15,474 nt of DNA from Gracilaria caudata (GCA_030374735.1 JASCIV010000634.1:1-15474), one strand, 5' to 3'. Counted from the stretch's first letter, positions 8,293 through 15,474 are shown. A program made the numbers and translations. Notes: generated from the sequence alone by a model not told the origin.

Positions 8293-8574
8293 TCTCTGCT
8301 ATGCGTCAGAACGTTCGCCAACGCCAATTAAGCATTTGAAACGTTATAGTATCGTTAGAATATCGCTTCTACTGAACAAATTCATACAGGAGTGCTGTCA
8401 ATGTGCCGTTGACTCTTACACAGCCTAACATGGTCCATCTCAAACAGTATTGTGGCCACATTTTTGTAGTATATAAACCCCCCTCCATCACACAATGAAA
8501 CCAAACAAAGCTCCCAATTCCACAACCTATCCTCAATACCCTTCAAACACATCCACGAGATCCCTTGCATCTCA

Positions 8575-11266
8575 ATGAACAATAACATCACAAACCCCAC
8601 TCCGAAGGATGTTGTTATGCTTCTGTGTACATTTTTGCGAGAAGAAGCCAAACCTATAAGCGGCAAAGACGGCATGCATACGCAGAGGCCGCATGTTGTC
8701 TGCGAATGTCCAAATGAATCATGCCGAGAACCGAATCGGGTCATATGCTTTCAGAAGAATACAGGATTTTTCAACCCGTATCGTCACTTGAGAACCTGCA
8801 TTGTCGATGGAGATGAAAAGGTTCTACATGAAATCTACTTCACGAATCTAAAGCAGAAGCAGAAAGCGTCTTCCGCTGCTCATTTTCGTCCGTATCTGTC
8901 TAAGGTTACCGCGAAACAACATGTCTACACGAATATATCCGCCTAATAGTGTTCAAAAACATGCCGCTCTTGATTGCAGAAGACAAGTAAATAATATTGT
9001 TTTCCAAACACAGCACACGTTTTACTCTTAAAAAAGCCCGACAGGTTCTCTTCAAATTCACCGAGGTCGTAGAGGAGAAAATTGGTCTTGAGATGCAATG
9101 TGCCAATCGTGGGGCTATCCTGCATGACAGGTGGACGTGCGGTGGTGCTCATTATATCGGTCTCTTTGCTTCTTATCTGAAAGCTGCCTCCAGCGAAGTC
9201 AACTCGTTCACGAAGCAAGAAAGCAGCCGCGTGGAGTGAGTTCTGCTTTCATGCTCCCCGATGGCAAACATTGATGAAAAGGAGGAGTTTGACGAGGATG
9301 AAAATGCTGGCTTTCCATTCTGCAACGATGAGGCAGTACGTTTCACGGCAGGAACGCATGCGCAACACGTCATTGACATATTTCAATTTTATGGCGTAGA
9401 TGCGATGCGGTGGATACTCTGTCAGACGGCAGACAACGCGAACGTCAACAAGAAAGTGGCCCGACTTCTTAAGATACCTCATATTGCGTGTAAGAGTCAC
9501 TTGTTGAACTTGGAGGTTAACTACATGGTCGAAACCACTGCAGATGTGGACTACACAATTGATTCCGTTCACTAGACACTGGTGGAGTGCAAACAGCGCT
9601 TACGAAATTATGCTCTCTTGCGCAACCTTGTCGACCTGCAGCCAATTCTATGCAACCAAACCAGGTGGTCTGGAAAGCTGTACACCTTGAAACGATTTCT
9701 AAGAATTCTTTAGCAGCTGATTGAGGTCAGTCAAAATGATCGTGCCGATTTTACCGTGAATAGCTCTTTGTCGTTCAAAGCTAAGGTCCAGCGATAGTGC
9801 ACGCAATTATCGGAAATAGACGGTGCAACCAAGTATTTTTAGACTCGCAAGGTTCCTCTCTACTGCTGTCAGGAAGATCTTAATACGTTAGTTGAAGATT
9901 TGAGCTTTGGGTTTCATGACAGCGATTCAACATTCTATTGATGTTTTTTGATAGAAAAGTACATTTTAGGGGATCCAGATATTCTAACAGACAAGTTTTT
10001 CGAGAGTTGTCGTGAAAATACGGTGTGGTGTGAAGTGCAATCCCTTTCAGGGCCATTTTCACCTACTTAGGGATTTTTCCCGCTTGCGCGGATCTCGTTA
10101 TTATGCCGCCGAAGGCGGATGGTCAACCCTCTCTCGAGTGTGCTAGTGGACGATGTGTACGCGTGTGCGTGCAGCGCAGCCCCAATATGGGTTTGAGTGG
10201 TGCACGTGTATCACGGTTGCACCCGATCGTTGGCACAGCATTGCTGGTAATTTAGATAATTATTTAGATATTTTACACCTGGTGTAGGGAGTTTACTGTA
10301 TTATATAGTGGCTCGGCCATGGGCCTTCGCCACCAAGTGAACCTCCCCAACCAAGGGGTTCCCGACTAAGTCGTGTTTCAGCTCTGATAGCTTTCCGCCT
10401 CGGCGTGTCGTTAACCTCCCCGCCGAGTGTGCGCACCCGTACTGTACGGACTATCATCACCCTTGGCCCGTTCAGAGACACTGTTCGTAATTCCGCCAAT
10501 TTTCTCCGGTGTTCAGCGTGTACTCGCCTTTGTACAGGGTTCGCTCTCGTTCATGTTATTTACCGCCACTTTCGTGGATATTATTCCCCATCTTTGGGTT
10601 TCTTTTGTGGTTTACCTCCGATGCTCCGGGCCCTTACAGACACGTCGCACTTACCACTACGTGGGATATTGTACCCTCGTGGAGAACCATACACACAAAT
10701 TGTGGATATTTAACGTGTTGCACGTGCTTTGCTACACTCTCCCCGCTTGTCGTGAGGGCGTACCTCTGCTTTACAACCCGACTTTGTCGTGTACGTCCGG
10801 AGAGGCTTCTTCGCTTGTCTTTCTCATTAAGGGGAAGATCTCGAACGTCTTCGTGGTGTTTTACAGTCGTTTCCGTTGCACTACATGGCGATTTCCATCT
10901 TATGTGCCAGGAAGAGCGTCAGGAGTGCTAGAGAGTGTTACATGACAAGCAAAATGATACAAAAGACTCATCGCAGAACTTAGCTGGGCGAGGAACTTTT
11001 TTATTGAGCTTCTCGAGAAGCAAAAGCTTAAAAAGGTCACCAAAGATGTCTACAGGAACTATGATTTCGTATTAGGGTCTACGGCTCAGGTGCAGCGTTT
11101 GTAGTCGATTGCGAACAACAAACTGACTCAGAATCGTATACAAAATAGGTTGCAGCTGTTCAAAGCTATATTGTTCTTTAGACTTAATGAGAAGTTTTGA
11201 GACGCAGAGCTGGTTCGAAAAGCTGTGTATTTGCTTAAAAAGAATGTGGAAGTGGTTTTTGCTTAG
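8575..11266 (+). pseudogene. hAT transposase, broken by stops, a frame change and an insertion
   Basis: Starts MNNNITNPTP at an ATG at 8575. A BED-like zinc region follows (VVCECPNESC, then NTGFFNPYRHLRTC). After stops at 8944-8949 and a frame change, the frame of 8997 runs for over 1 kb: ILHDRWTCGGAHYIGLF (Asp codon 9126-9128), CQTADNANVN (Asp codon 9432-9434) with CKSHLLNLEVNYMV, then QTRWSGKLYTLKRFLRI. The C-terminal dimerisation region resumes at about 10943 in another frame: NYDFVLGSTAQVQRL-stop-SIANN and AILFFRLNEKF-stop-DAELVRKA. Interrupting stops are TGA 9237, TAG 9573, 9711, 9795 and 9840, TGA 9939, TAG 11102, TGA 11198. Two of them replace the conserved Trp of LWS and FWD. The final TAG at 11264 may be the natural end. 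Confidence 0.85.
10071..10942. mobile_element. Insertion inside the hAT transposase, possibly a solo LTR
   Basis: hAT similarity stops near 10060-10070 (after CEVQSLSGPFSPT) and resumes near 10943 (DKQNDTKRLIAELS), leaving about 0.87 kb of foreign DNA with no coding similarity in any frame. It is C/T-rich in its second half and contains TATATAGTGG at about 10300. A sub-stretch beginning TGTAGGGAG (10283) and ending GTGTTACA (10942) has TG...CA ends, and the size is close to that of the LTR-like block at 5140-6030, although I see no clear sequence match between them. No target duplication is evident. The exact edges and the class are guesses. Confidence 0.4.
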
Positions 11267-11334
11267 TCAGGTAATGTGTTGAAGTTATTAAGTGAAGATT
11301 GTTGCTCGTTGTTTTTGTTCTGTTTTGCTTCTTT

Positions 11335-11480
11335 CGATTGCAATTCCATTGCAGAGGTGACATTGGAGTGCAATCCGATTGTCATGAAACCGAATAATTG
11401 CAATCCGGGTTGCGCAATGGGAGCGGAATTGAAATCCAGATTGGAATCTTTACGGTGAATTGAAATCGGCTGCAATCGGA
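11335..11480. repeat. Right subterminal repeat cluster of the hAT element
   Basis: Copies and half copies of GATTGCAATC-type sequence (GATTGCAATTCC, GTGCAATCCGATTG, AATTGCAATCC, GATTGGAATC, CTGCAATCGG) in both orientations across 145 bases, mirroring the left cluster. Confidence 0.75.
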
Positions 11481-11495
11481 TGGCACCAACCGCTG
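11473..11495 (-). repeat. Right terminal inverted repeat of the hAT element
   Basis: Plus strand ends ACCAACCGCTG at 11495; the reverse complement starts CAGCGGTTGGT and matches the left end at 18 of 23 positions. Confidence 0.85.
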
Positions 11496-11503
11496 ACTAT
11501 ATC
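11496..11503. repeat. Right target site duplication of the hAT element
   Basis: ACTATATC directly follows the element; the left copy is CCTATATC. Only the first base differs. Confidence 0.85.
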
Positions 11504-11573
11504 ACAACTCTCCTGTAAAGTTGTTTTCTTCATGACAAAATCAAGGCGTCTCAGAAGAGATGCAGAGTAGAAC

Positions 11574-11638
11574 GCAAGAAAAGTCATGCGTTGTGAATTG
11601 CATGGGTGTTCTTTAGCTACCCACGCAATTTTTCTTGC
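11574..11638. repeat. Imperfect stem-loop between the hAT target site and the Pth2-like gene
   Basis: Inner stem AATTGCATGGGT (11596-11607) pairs with ACCCACGCAATT (11619-11630) over 12 bases with a single A/C mismatch. In a minus-strand RNA that mismatch becomes a U-G wobble pair. An outer 9-base arm GCAAGAAAA (11574-11582) pairs with TTTTCTTGC (11630-11638). The structure may be in the downstream part of the minus-strand gene at 11792-12120. Confidence 0.5.
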
Positions 11639-11693
11639 TGCTTCAACTACGAGTTCAAGTAGCTAGGACAATCTGTCCTTAAGTTGGTAACTA

Positions 11694-11701
11694 GTATAAA
11701 A
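11694..11701 (+). promoter_or_regulatory. TATA-like sequence
   Basis: TATAAAAG stands seven bases before the 14-bp hairpin at 11708-11742. No plus-strand gene follows, so it may be fortuitous. Confidence 0.2.
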
Positions 11702-11707
11702 GACGCT

Positions 11708-11742
11708 TGACCAGACCAAGAGCTCTCGTCTTGGTCTGGTCA
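11708..11742. repeat. 14-bp perfect hairpin with T-rich tail
   Basis: TGACCAGACCAAGA (11708-11721), a 7-nt loop, and its exact complement TCTTGGTCTGGTCA (11729-11742). A T-rich run (CTTTTGCATTTTTTT) follows on the plus strand. It lies between the Pth2-like exon and the hAT target site. It could act in RNA from either strand (a 3'-end structure or small-RNA hairpin) or be a compact fold-back element. Confidence 0.7.
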
Positions 11743-11791
11743 CTTTTGCATTTTTTTCTATCATTCATGTGTTCAAACAATACTTCACGAC

Positions 11792-12120
11792 CTGGAGCCA
11801 GCTCTCTTTTCTTCCAGACTCTTTGCCAAATCAAGTACTGTTTGTTCGCTCTTTGCCGCCAACACAACAGTGCGCATATCAGTACTTGACGCATTAGGGT
11901 GTTCGTCCGGCTGCGGCGGCGAGCAGTAGTGTGTTGTGGACGGCGTGAGTCGCGATTGCGAGATTACTGGTATGCTGGCATGCACACCCTGCGCGATAAC
12001 ACCAACATTACCACTGGGCCCCTGATCGAGGACATCACGCCGCACGAAAACGTATTGCACCAGAGGCTCTGGTAGTTGAGAGACATCTTGGATGTGTTGC
12101 GCAGAGGAAGCAGGCGGCCT
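11792..12120 (-). CDS. Partial PTRHD1-like (Pth2 superfamily) protein
   Basis: The minus-strand frame reads LPEPLVQYVFVRRDV, then GNVGVIAQGVHASIPVI, and STDMRTVVLAAKSEQTVLDL with AKSLEEKRAGS. This is the order seen in PTRHD1/Pth2-type peptidyl-tRNA hydrolase-domain proteins: a first strand ending VRRDL, the AQ-x-x-HA helix start, and a MRKVVL strand followed by an LxxLAExL helix. About 85 of roughly 140 family residues are present. The C-terminal part (the W-x-EQPE region) is missing: the frame leaves similarity at a CAG/GTCGTG junction (exon end 11792), which could be a splice donor, and then meets a TGA at 11785. Upstream there is no in-frame ATG after the TAG at 12121, so the N-terminus probably lies in another exon (a pyrimidine-rich stretch ending CTCTAG precedes). 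The insert between the HA helix and MRTVVL is longer than usual. The fragment may be a spliced gene or a gene broken near the hAT insertion. It appears to be the only recognisable host gene here. Confidence 0.65.
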
Positions 12121-12912
12121 CTACACGTACTAGAGAGGAAGTGATGGCAACTGAAAACGCATGGGTGACGTGCAAACGAGGATAGCGCTCGTACGTGGCA
12201 GTGCCACACTGCCTCGAAGGCCGGCGCCCGCGCATGCTCAGATTTTGTCTTTTACTGTTGGGCTCATCGGATGAGCCTCATCGTAACAAGCTACCAACGA
12301 GGCAACCAACAATGCGTCACCATCCCACCTGAATGGCTTGGAACACCACCGCCACACCTGCAATCAGCCCGCCACAGCCTGCGGTCGAGTGCCCTTGTTA
12401 CAACACTTTTGATGCCCTCCAAACGAAGGATGTGGCGACACATAAACAGCACGATGCTGTTTTGCAAAGTTGAGGTCGCTACCTCAGCCATAGAAGATTA
12501 TCACCGATCCCCGACAAGTCCAATCTCACACTTGCCCTACCTCCGCAACCCGTCGAAGCGCCTCAAGCTTTGGGCGCGCCGCATCACACAGTACCCGTCA
12601 AACCAAACAAATTCATAGAAAAGCCGTAGTGATGAAGACTGCACCAGCGGCTGGTGACAAGAGGTCGCACATTCAAACTCGCGCATGATGCGCGCTTGTG
12701 AGCTCACATTGCACGCGCGACCCGTTGTCGTGATTGGCAAGCGCCGCCATCGCGAGTACGCTATTTTCAGTGCGGGCGAGCGACGAGCGCCAGCAACGCA
12801 CACACCTTCACATCCACATTTCTCTCTGCACTTTTAACAGTCGTCAACCTCAGATGACCGAGCAGATATTGATGTCACTACGTCTCTAACATTAGCTCTC
12901 GTTTCCATCAAC
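12121..12912. other. Stretch without a recognised gene
   Basis: Open frames on both strands (for example 12271-12618 plus, 12291-12491 minus) overlap one another and show no domain I recognise. The part near 12121-12240 may hold the upstream exon or leader of the Pth2-like gene on the minus strand; a candidate ATG frame at 12235 (MRGRRPSRQ) runs out of phase with it. The last 100 bases form the leader of the ORF at 12913. Confidence 0.5.
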
Positions 12913-13548
12913 ATGTCAATGTATTCGTCCACGACAAACAAAGAAGGGAAGAGGGAAGTTATTTTGGAAGACGACAAGCCGAAGAAAAAAAGACCGCCAA
13001 TGGTCCGAAGGGGACACCCCCTTTTTGAAGTTCAATCGAGAGAAGTTGTTCTTCAAACTGGTAAAACAAAGGGGCCCACTTTAACGTTAACGGACACACA
13101 CGTGATCATGACACCAATCAATTTGTTAAATCCAACATCAGAACTTGCTGTCATGGCAAAGAATGATTATCTAGTGGAAAGGGAAAAGTTTCACTCGGGA
13201 GATGACTTCCCATTATGGGACGACACCAAGAAGAATGAAGCGGCTACAGGCGACATTTTAATGTTTTGCCACAACCAACTCGCGAAAGGTCGAGACCTTG
13301 CTGAAGTATTTTACATTACGAAGAAACTGCCGCCATCATTCAGACCAAAACATTGGCTCATTCCGGACCACCAAAACCGTTCGGTACTAGTGTTATCCAG
13401 GTACGTGGGATACTGTTCGGTGTCAGGAGTTATGGTGGCTGTTGGATCCCGTCCGTCATTAACGGAAGGTGTGAACTGCTTGAGAGGCACCGTGCGCCGG
13501 TCGCTTAAACATGATCTACAAATTGTTCAGGAGTCGTTTGAAGGATGA
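12913..13548 (+). CDS. Hypothetical 211-aa protein with nuclear-localisation-like motif
   Basis: ATG at 12913 (MSMYSSTTNK) to TGA at 13546-13548. Residues 22-29, KPKKKRPP, fit a classical nuclear localisation signal. Residues about 100-165 look like a compact alpha/beta domain: FPLWDDTKKNEAATGDILMF, CHNQLAKGRDLAEVFYITKK, LPPSFRPKHWLIPDH, QNRSVLVLSR. The GDILMFCHN strand followed by AEVFYI recalls PUA-like/EVE folds, but this is only an impression. A CCAG/GTACGT junction at 13399/13400 is a good splice-donor match, exactly where the ordered domain seems to end; the last 49 residues could therefore be read-through of an intron. No neighbouring gene suggests a pathway. It is the longest open frame in the right third and I do not recognise the family. 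Confidence 0.55.
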   Translation: MSMYSSTTNKEGKREVILEDDKPKKKRPPMVRRGHPLFEVQSREVVLQTGKTKGPTLTLTDTHVIMTPINLLNPTSELAVMAKNDYLVEREKFHSGDDFPLWDDTKKNEAATGDILMFCHNQLAKGRDLAEVFYITKKLPPSFRPKHWLIPDHQNRSVLVLSRYVGYCSVSGVMVAVGSRPSLTEGVNCLRGTVRRSLKHDLQIVQESFEG

Positions 13549-14700
13549 TCGATCTGGGCCGAGCGCTGCTCAATCGATACGTCAAATGCTACCGATAAGT
13601 CATGTGGAAGCTTTAGTTTAGTTTTTAAGATTGTTGTACGTCGATTACAGCACGTACTTTTGTACTCAACAAAGTGAGCATTGCAGCCAGCTCTCAAGAC
13701 CATGCCACACCCCCGAGCGGGCTGAGACTTAGATACATGGCGTCAGCAGTCGAACTGAGCTGCTGAAAATCGCGCGCGTCTCTACCAGTAAAAACCATTC
13801 CCATGGCAAACTCCTCTCATTGAGGCATCACGCACCAATGTCTCGGTCCATCCGGATTGTCGTGTGTAATGTTATTCACACAAGAACGCTTCAGCGGACT
13901 TTCCTCAATATCGTCCGCCACCCGTAAGAAAGCATCAAACCTCGTTTTATGATCAGCGAGCACCGCGGCATCGCGCATACGTCCAACTGCTCGTTGTGAT
14001 GCACGGTCGCCAGTGATGCGAACGCGCATCGCGCTGCTGCGGCACGGCACGAAAGCGCACAGAGACTTGACGCGCGCCACAGGCTGCTATTCGTCGTTGC
14101 TCACGACGCGACATCGCCGGCGAACGGCGACGGCGATACGGGCGTGTTGAGTGACGGGTGGCACGGAGCGCGACGGCGACTGTGACCAAATGGCGCGAAT
14201 GACAGGCGAATTGGGCGGTGGAAGGCACCTCGGACGGCGTCGACGAGTTGGACACGCGCACAGATGCCGGCCACCGCCGCCTACATCAAAGGTGAAGCGC
14301 TATCGCTAGAGCCTGGTGGCGGCCGACGCGTCACACGCTCATCGTGAAAGGGCACTCTGCTCCACATCGGCGACGCAGCGGGTACGGCGTGCGACGGCGA
14401 CGCGACGGCACAGGCGGTGGGCGAGGCGGACGGTTTGTGATGGCGGTACAGGTGTGCGGTGATACGGTGGGGCAAAGGGGCGAGGGTACGCGGCATTGCG
14501 ACGGTACACGAGCGGTTTGGCGCTTGCGACGGTGCTCATCATGATGGCGATGGGGACGAGGGGCGCGTCGCGCTGAGCGCGGAGATGCGGCGAAGCGAGT
14601 GAGAGAGCATGGTGAATTGTGTGGGGAAGTAGATAGGGCGGTTTTCGTAACGCGGTGAGGGTGGCGGGCGTGGCGGTGGCGATGCGCTCGATAGATATCC
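13549..14700. other. Gene-poor stretch, GC-rich from about 13950
   Basis: From about 13950 to 14690 the composition jumps to high G+C with many CGACGGCGA-type words and no homopolymer AT. Several overlapping open frames on both strands result from the scarcity of stops. A minus-strand piece reading LADHKTRFDAFLRVADDIEE (about 13880-13965) has a protein-like texture but is short and lacks an ATG of its own in context. Otherwise I see no gene. Confidence 0.5.
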
Positions 14701-14716
14701 CTAATACCGCATTTTA

Positions 14717-14736
14717 AGGTTCAGTATGGTGAACCT
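14717..14736. repeat. 20-bp palindrome, copy 1 (imperfect)
   Basis: AGGTTCAGTATGGTGAACCT; differs from the perfect form at two central positions. Its left flank CCCTAATACCG is the inverse of the right flank of copy 4. Confidence 0.8.
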
Positions 14737-14921
14737 AAAATGTTTAGACGTATAACTAGTGCGTTTGGAGTTCGATTTCGTCTTTGACTGCATCTTGTAG
14801 CAGCCGACGATGTACACAAGACCCGGACAAAGAACGAAGTAACGAAACGCTTTCCTTGTGCCGCAATAGCCATCACGATCCGCACCTTCAACACCATTTT
14901 GAAAAGGCCCAAAAACAGCTT

Positions 14922-14941
14922 AGGTTCACTATAGTGAACCT
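14922..14941. repeat. 20-bp palindrome, copy 2
   Basis: AGGTTCACTATAGTGAACCT, a perfect palindrome, extended to 22 bases by flanking T and A. Confidence 0.95.
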
Positions 14942-15271
14942 AGTTTTCCGCTGGTTTCGCCAAAGTGCATCCATGAAAGAAGCAATACGGCCGTTCTAAT
15001 GGCAAAACAAAGCCGTAAAGCAAACAGAAAGACATACTATTCACCTATTCACTGTCTTTGTCATCAAGAAAGCCAAAAACGTCGCTAACTTTTTCGCTCA
15101 CCATCTCAAACAACCTCAGATTCTGATCCCGAAGTAGACTGATTAACTTACAGCTAGTTGAACTTGCCACGCACAGAGACCCCGGAGCTGTTTGGAATGG
15201 TGATCTGTAATTGGGCTGTTGGGGAGATGTCACTGAGCACTGCAATGTTTTCAGTGCTTCTAGACGCCGAA

Positions 15272-15291
15272 AGGTTCACTATAGTGAACCT
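15272..15291. repeat. 20-bp palindrome, copy 3
   Basis: AGGTTCACTATAGTGAACCT, followed by AACGGGCATTTTGGGC. The downstream bases resemble those after copy 4, so these two copies form a direct repeat of about 36 bases with a 54-base period. Confidence 0.95.
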
Positions 15292-15325
15292 AACGGGCAT
15301 TTTGGGCTTTCTGAAAAATCACCTT

Positions 15326-15345
15326 AGGTTCACTATAGTGAACCT
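15326..15345. repeat. 20-bp palindrome, copy 4
   Basis: AGGTTCACTATAGTGAACCT, followed by TACGGGTATTAGGCC. The ATTAGG lies 19 bases after the central T, the same offset as in the module at 6103-6131. Confidence 0.95.
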
Positions 15346-15474
15346 TACGGGTATTAGGCCATCTCCACCGGTTTGATGGATGGTGGAAAATTCGGGGATT
15401 TTATTCGGCCAAGTGGCGTTAGCCGCCTGGCTGATGGAAACACAGAAGCCATCCATCGTCGGTGCCAAAGCGGC

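Larger units (their letters stand above)
8125..11495 (+). mobile_element. Complete but inactive hAT transposon with a nested insertion
   Basis: The left end CAGGGGTTGGTTGCAATC and the inward-read right end CAGCGGTTGGTGCCATCC match at 18 of the first 23 positions, begin with the CAG typical of hAT ends, and are flanked by an 8-bp duplication with one mismatch. Inside is a plus-strand hAT transposase relic. Subtracting the insertion near 10071-10942 leaves about 2.5 kb, a normal length for the family. The many stop codons show the copy is dead; the single mismatch in the duplication suggests moderate age. Confidence 0.9.
14699..15360. mobile_element. Probable non-autonomous element with palindromic inverted ends
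   Basis: The left edge reads TATCCCTAATACCG and then the palindrome at 14717-14736. The right edge, read inwards, gives TGGCCTAATACCCG followed by the palindrome at 15326-15345. The outer motif (C/G)CCTAATACC plus the palindrome thus form inverted repeats of about 35 bases around 0.65 kb of DNA without a gene. Two further palindromes lie inside. No matching target duplication is visible, so an alternative is that these are ends of two different elements facing outwards. Confidence 0.5.

Noticed and set aside
8117..8340. CRISPR-like array from the repeated GATTGCAATC words
   Set aside because: Spacing is irregular, the repeat is too short, and the DNA is eukaryotic; the words mirror a cluster at the other hAT end.
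8097..8428. Overlapping open frames on both strands across the left end of the hAT element
   Set aside because: They are made by the GATTGCAATC repeats and have no start context or domain; the region is explained as subterminal repeats.
10405..10945. Plus-strand open frames of 102-172 codons inside the nested insertion
   Set aside because: Three frames are open at once over the same bases, the proteins are Cys/Ser/Leu-rich without domain patterns, and the composition is pyrimidine-rich as in LTRs.
8944..11266. Reassigned TAG/TGA codons (variant genetic code) as the reason for hAT stops
   Set aside because: The Tigger gene reads through 494 codons with Trp and Gln encoded normally and ends at TGA, and the hAT also has a frame change, so decay is simpler.
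13953..14544. Several Arg/Ala/His-rich open frames in the GC-rich region
   Set aside because: Frames on both strands overlap and reflect the scarcity of stop codons at high G+C; no motif supports a gene.
14922..15345. Resemblance of TTCACTATAG to phage promoter cores (T7/SP6 type)
   Set aside because: The match is short and explained by the palindrome; no phage gene or vector sequence is nearby.

Overview
The window looks like transposon-rich nuclear DNA from a eukaryote, probably a protist or alga (an oomycete or a red alga would fit, but I cannot tell which). There are no bacterial operons or ribosome-binding sites. The recognisable proteins are eukaryotic transposases plus one fragment of a eukaryotic housekeeping-type gene.

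Left part (about 90-3700, minus strand): a decayed DNA transposon. Its pieces, in coding order, are a Cys-rich N-terminal segment, a 288-aa ORF with a PHD-like Cys/His cluster, a middle segment, a DDE-like core with a SDNAKCY motif, an acidic linker, and a C2HC-finger tail with a TGA stop. Next come a noncoding stretch with a 13-bp perfect hairpin, a GC-rich 48-bp tandem repeat, and a small acidic ORF of unknown function.

Centre (5140-11503): a stack of mobile elements. A probable LTR of about 890 bp (5140-6030), followed by a tRNA-type primer binding site, abuts a palindromic repeat module and then a pogo/Tigger-type element. That element's 494-aa transposase (minus strand, 7958-6474) is intact with all three catalytic Asp. 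Beyond it lies a complete but dead hAT element (8125-11495) with matching terminal inverted repeats, an 8-bp target duplication (7 of 8 identical), GATTGCAATC-like subterminal repeats at both ends, and a transposase interrupted by an insertion of roughly 0.87 kb. Its in-frame stops are all TAG or TGA, several at conserved Trp positions.

Right part (11504-15474): next to the hAT target site are two hairpins, then a minus-strand fragment that I recognise as PTRHD1/Pth2-like (about 11792-12120). It lacks its C-terminal portion, and the hAT lies 297 bp beyond its last recognisable codon. A 211-codon plus-strand ORF (12913-13548) with a basic nuclear-localisation-like motif is the best candidate for an unknown gene. 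A GC-rich region without convincing genes follows. The right end carries four copies of a 20-bp palindrome in a probable non-autonomous element. The spacing and flank of its right-hand pair match the module beside the Tigger element at 6050-6131, which ties the two loci together.
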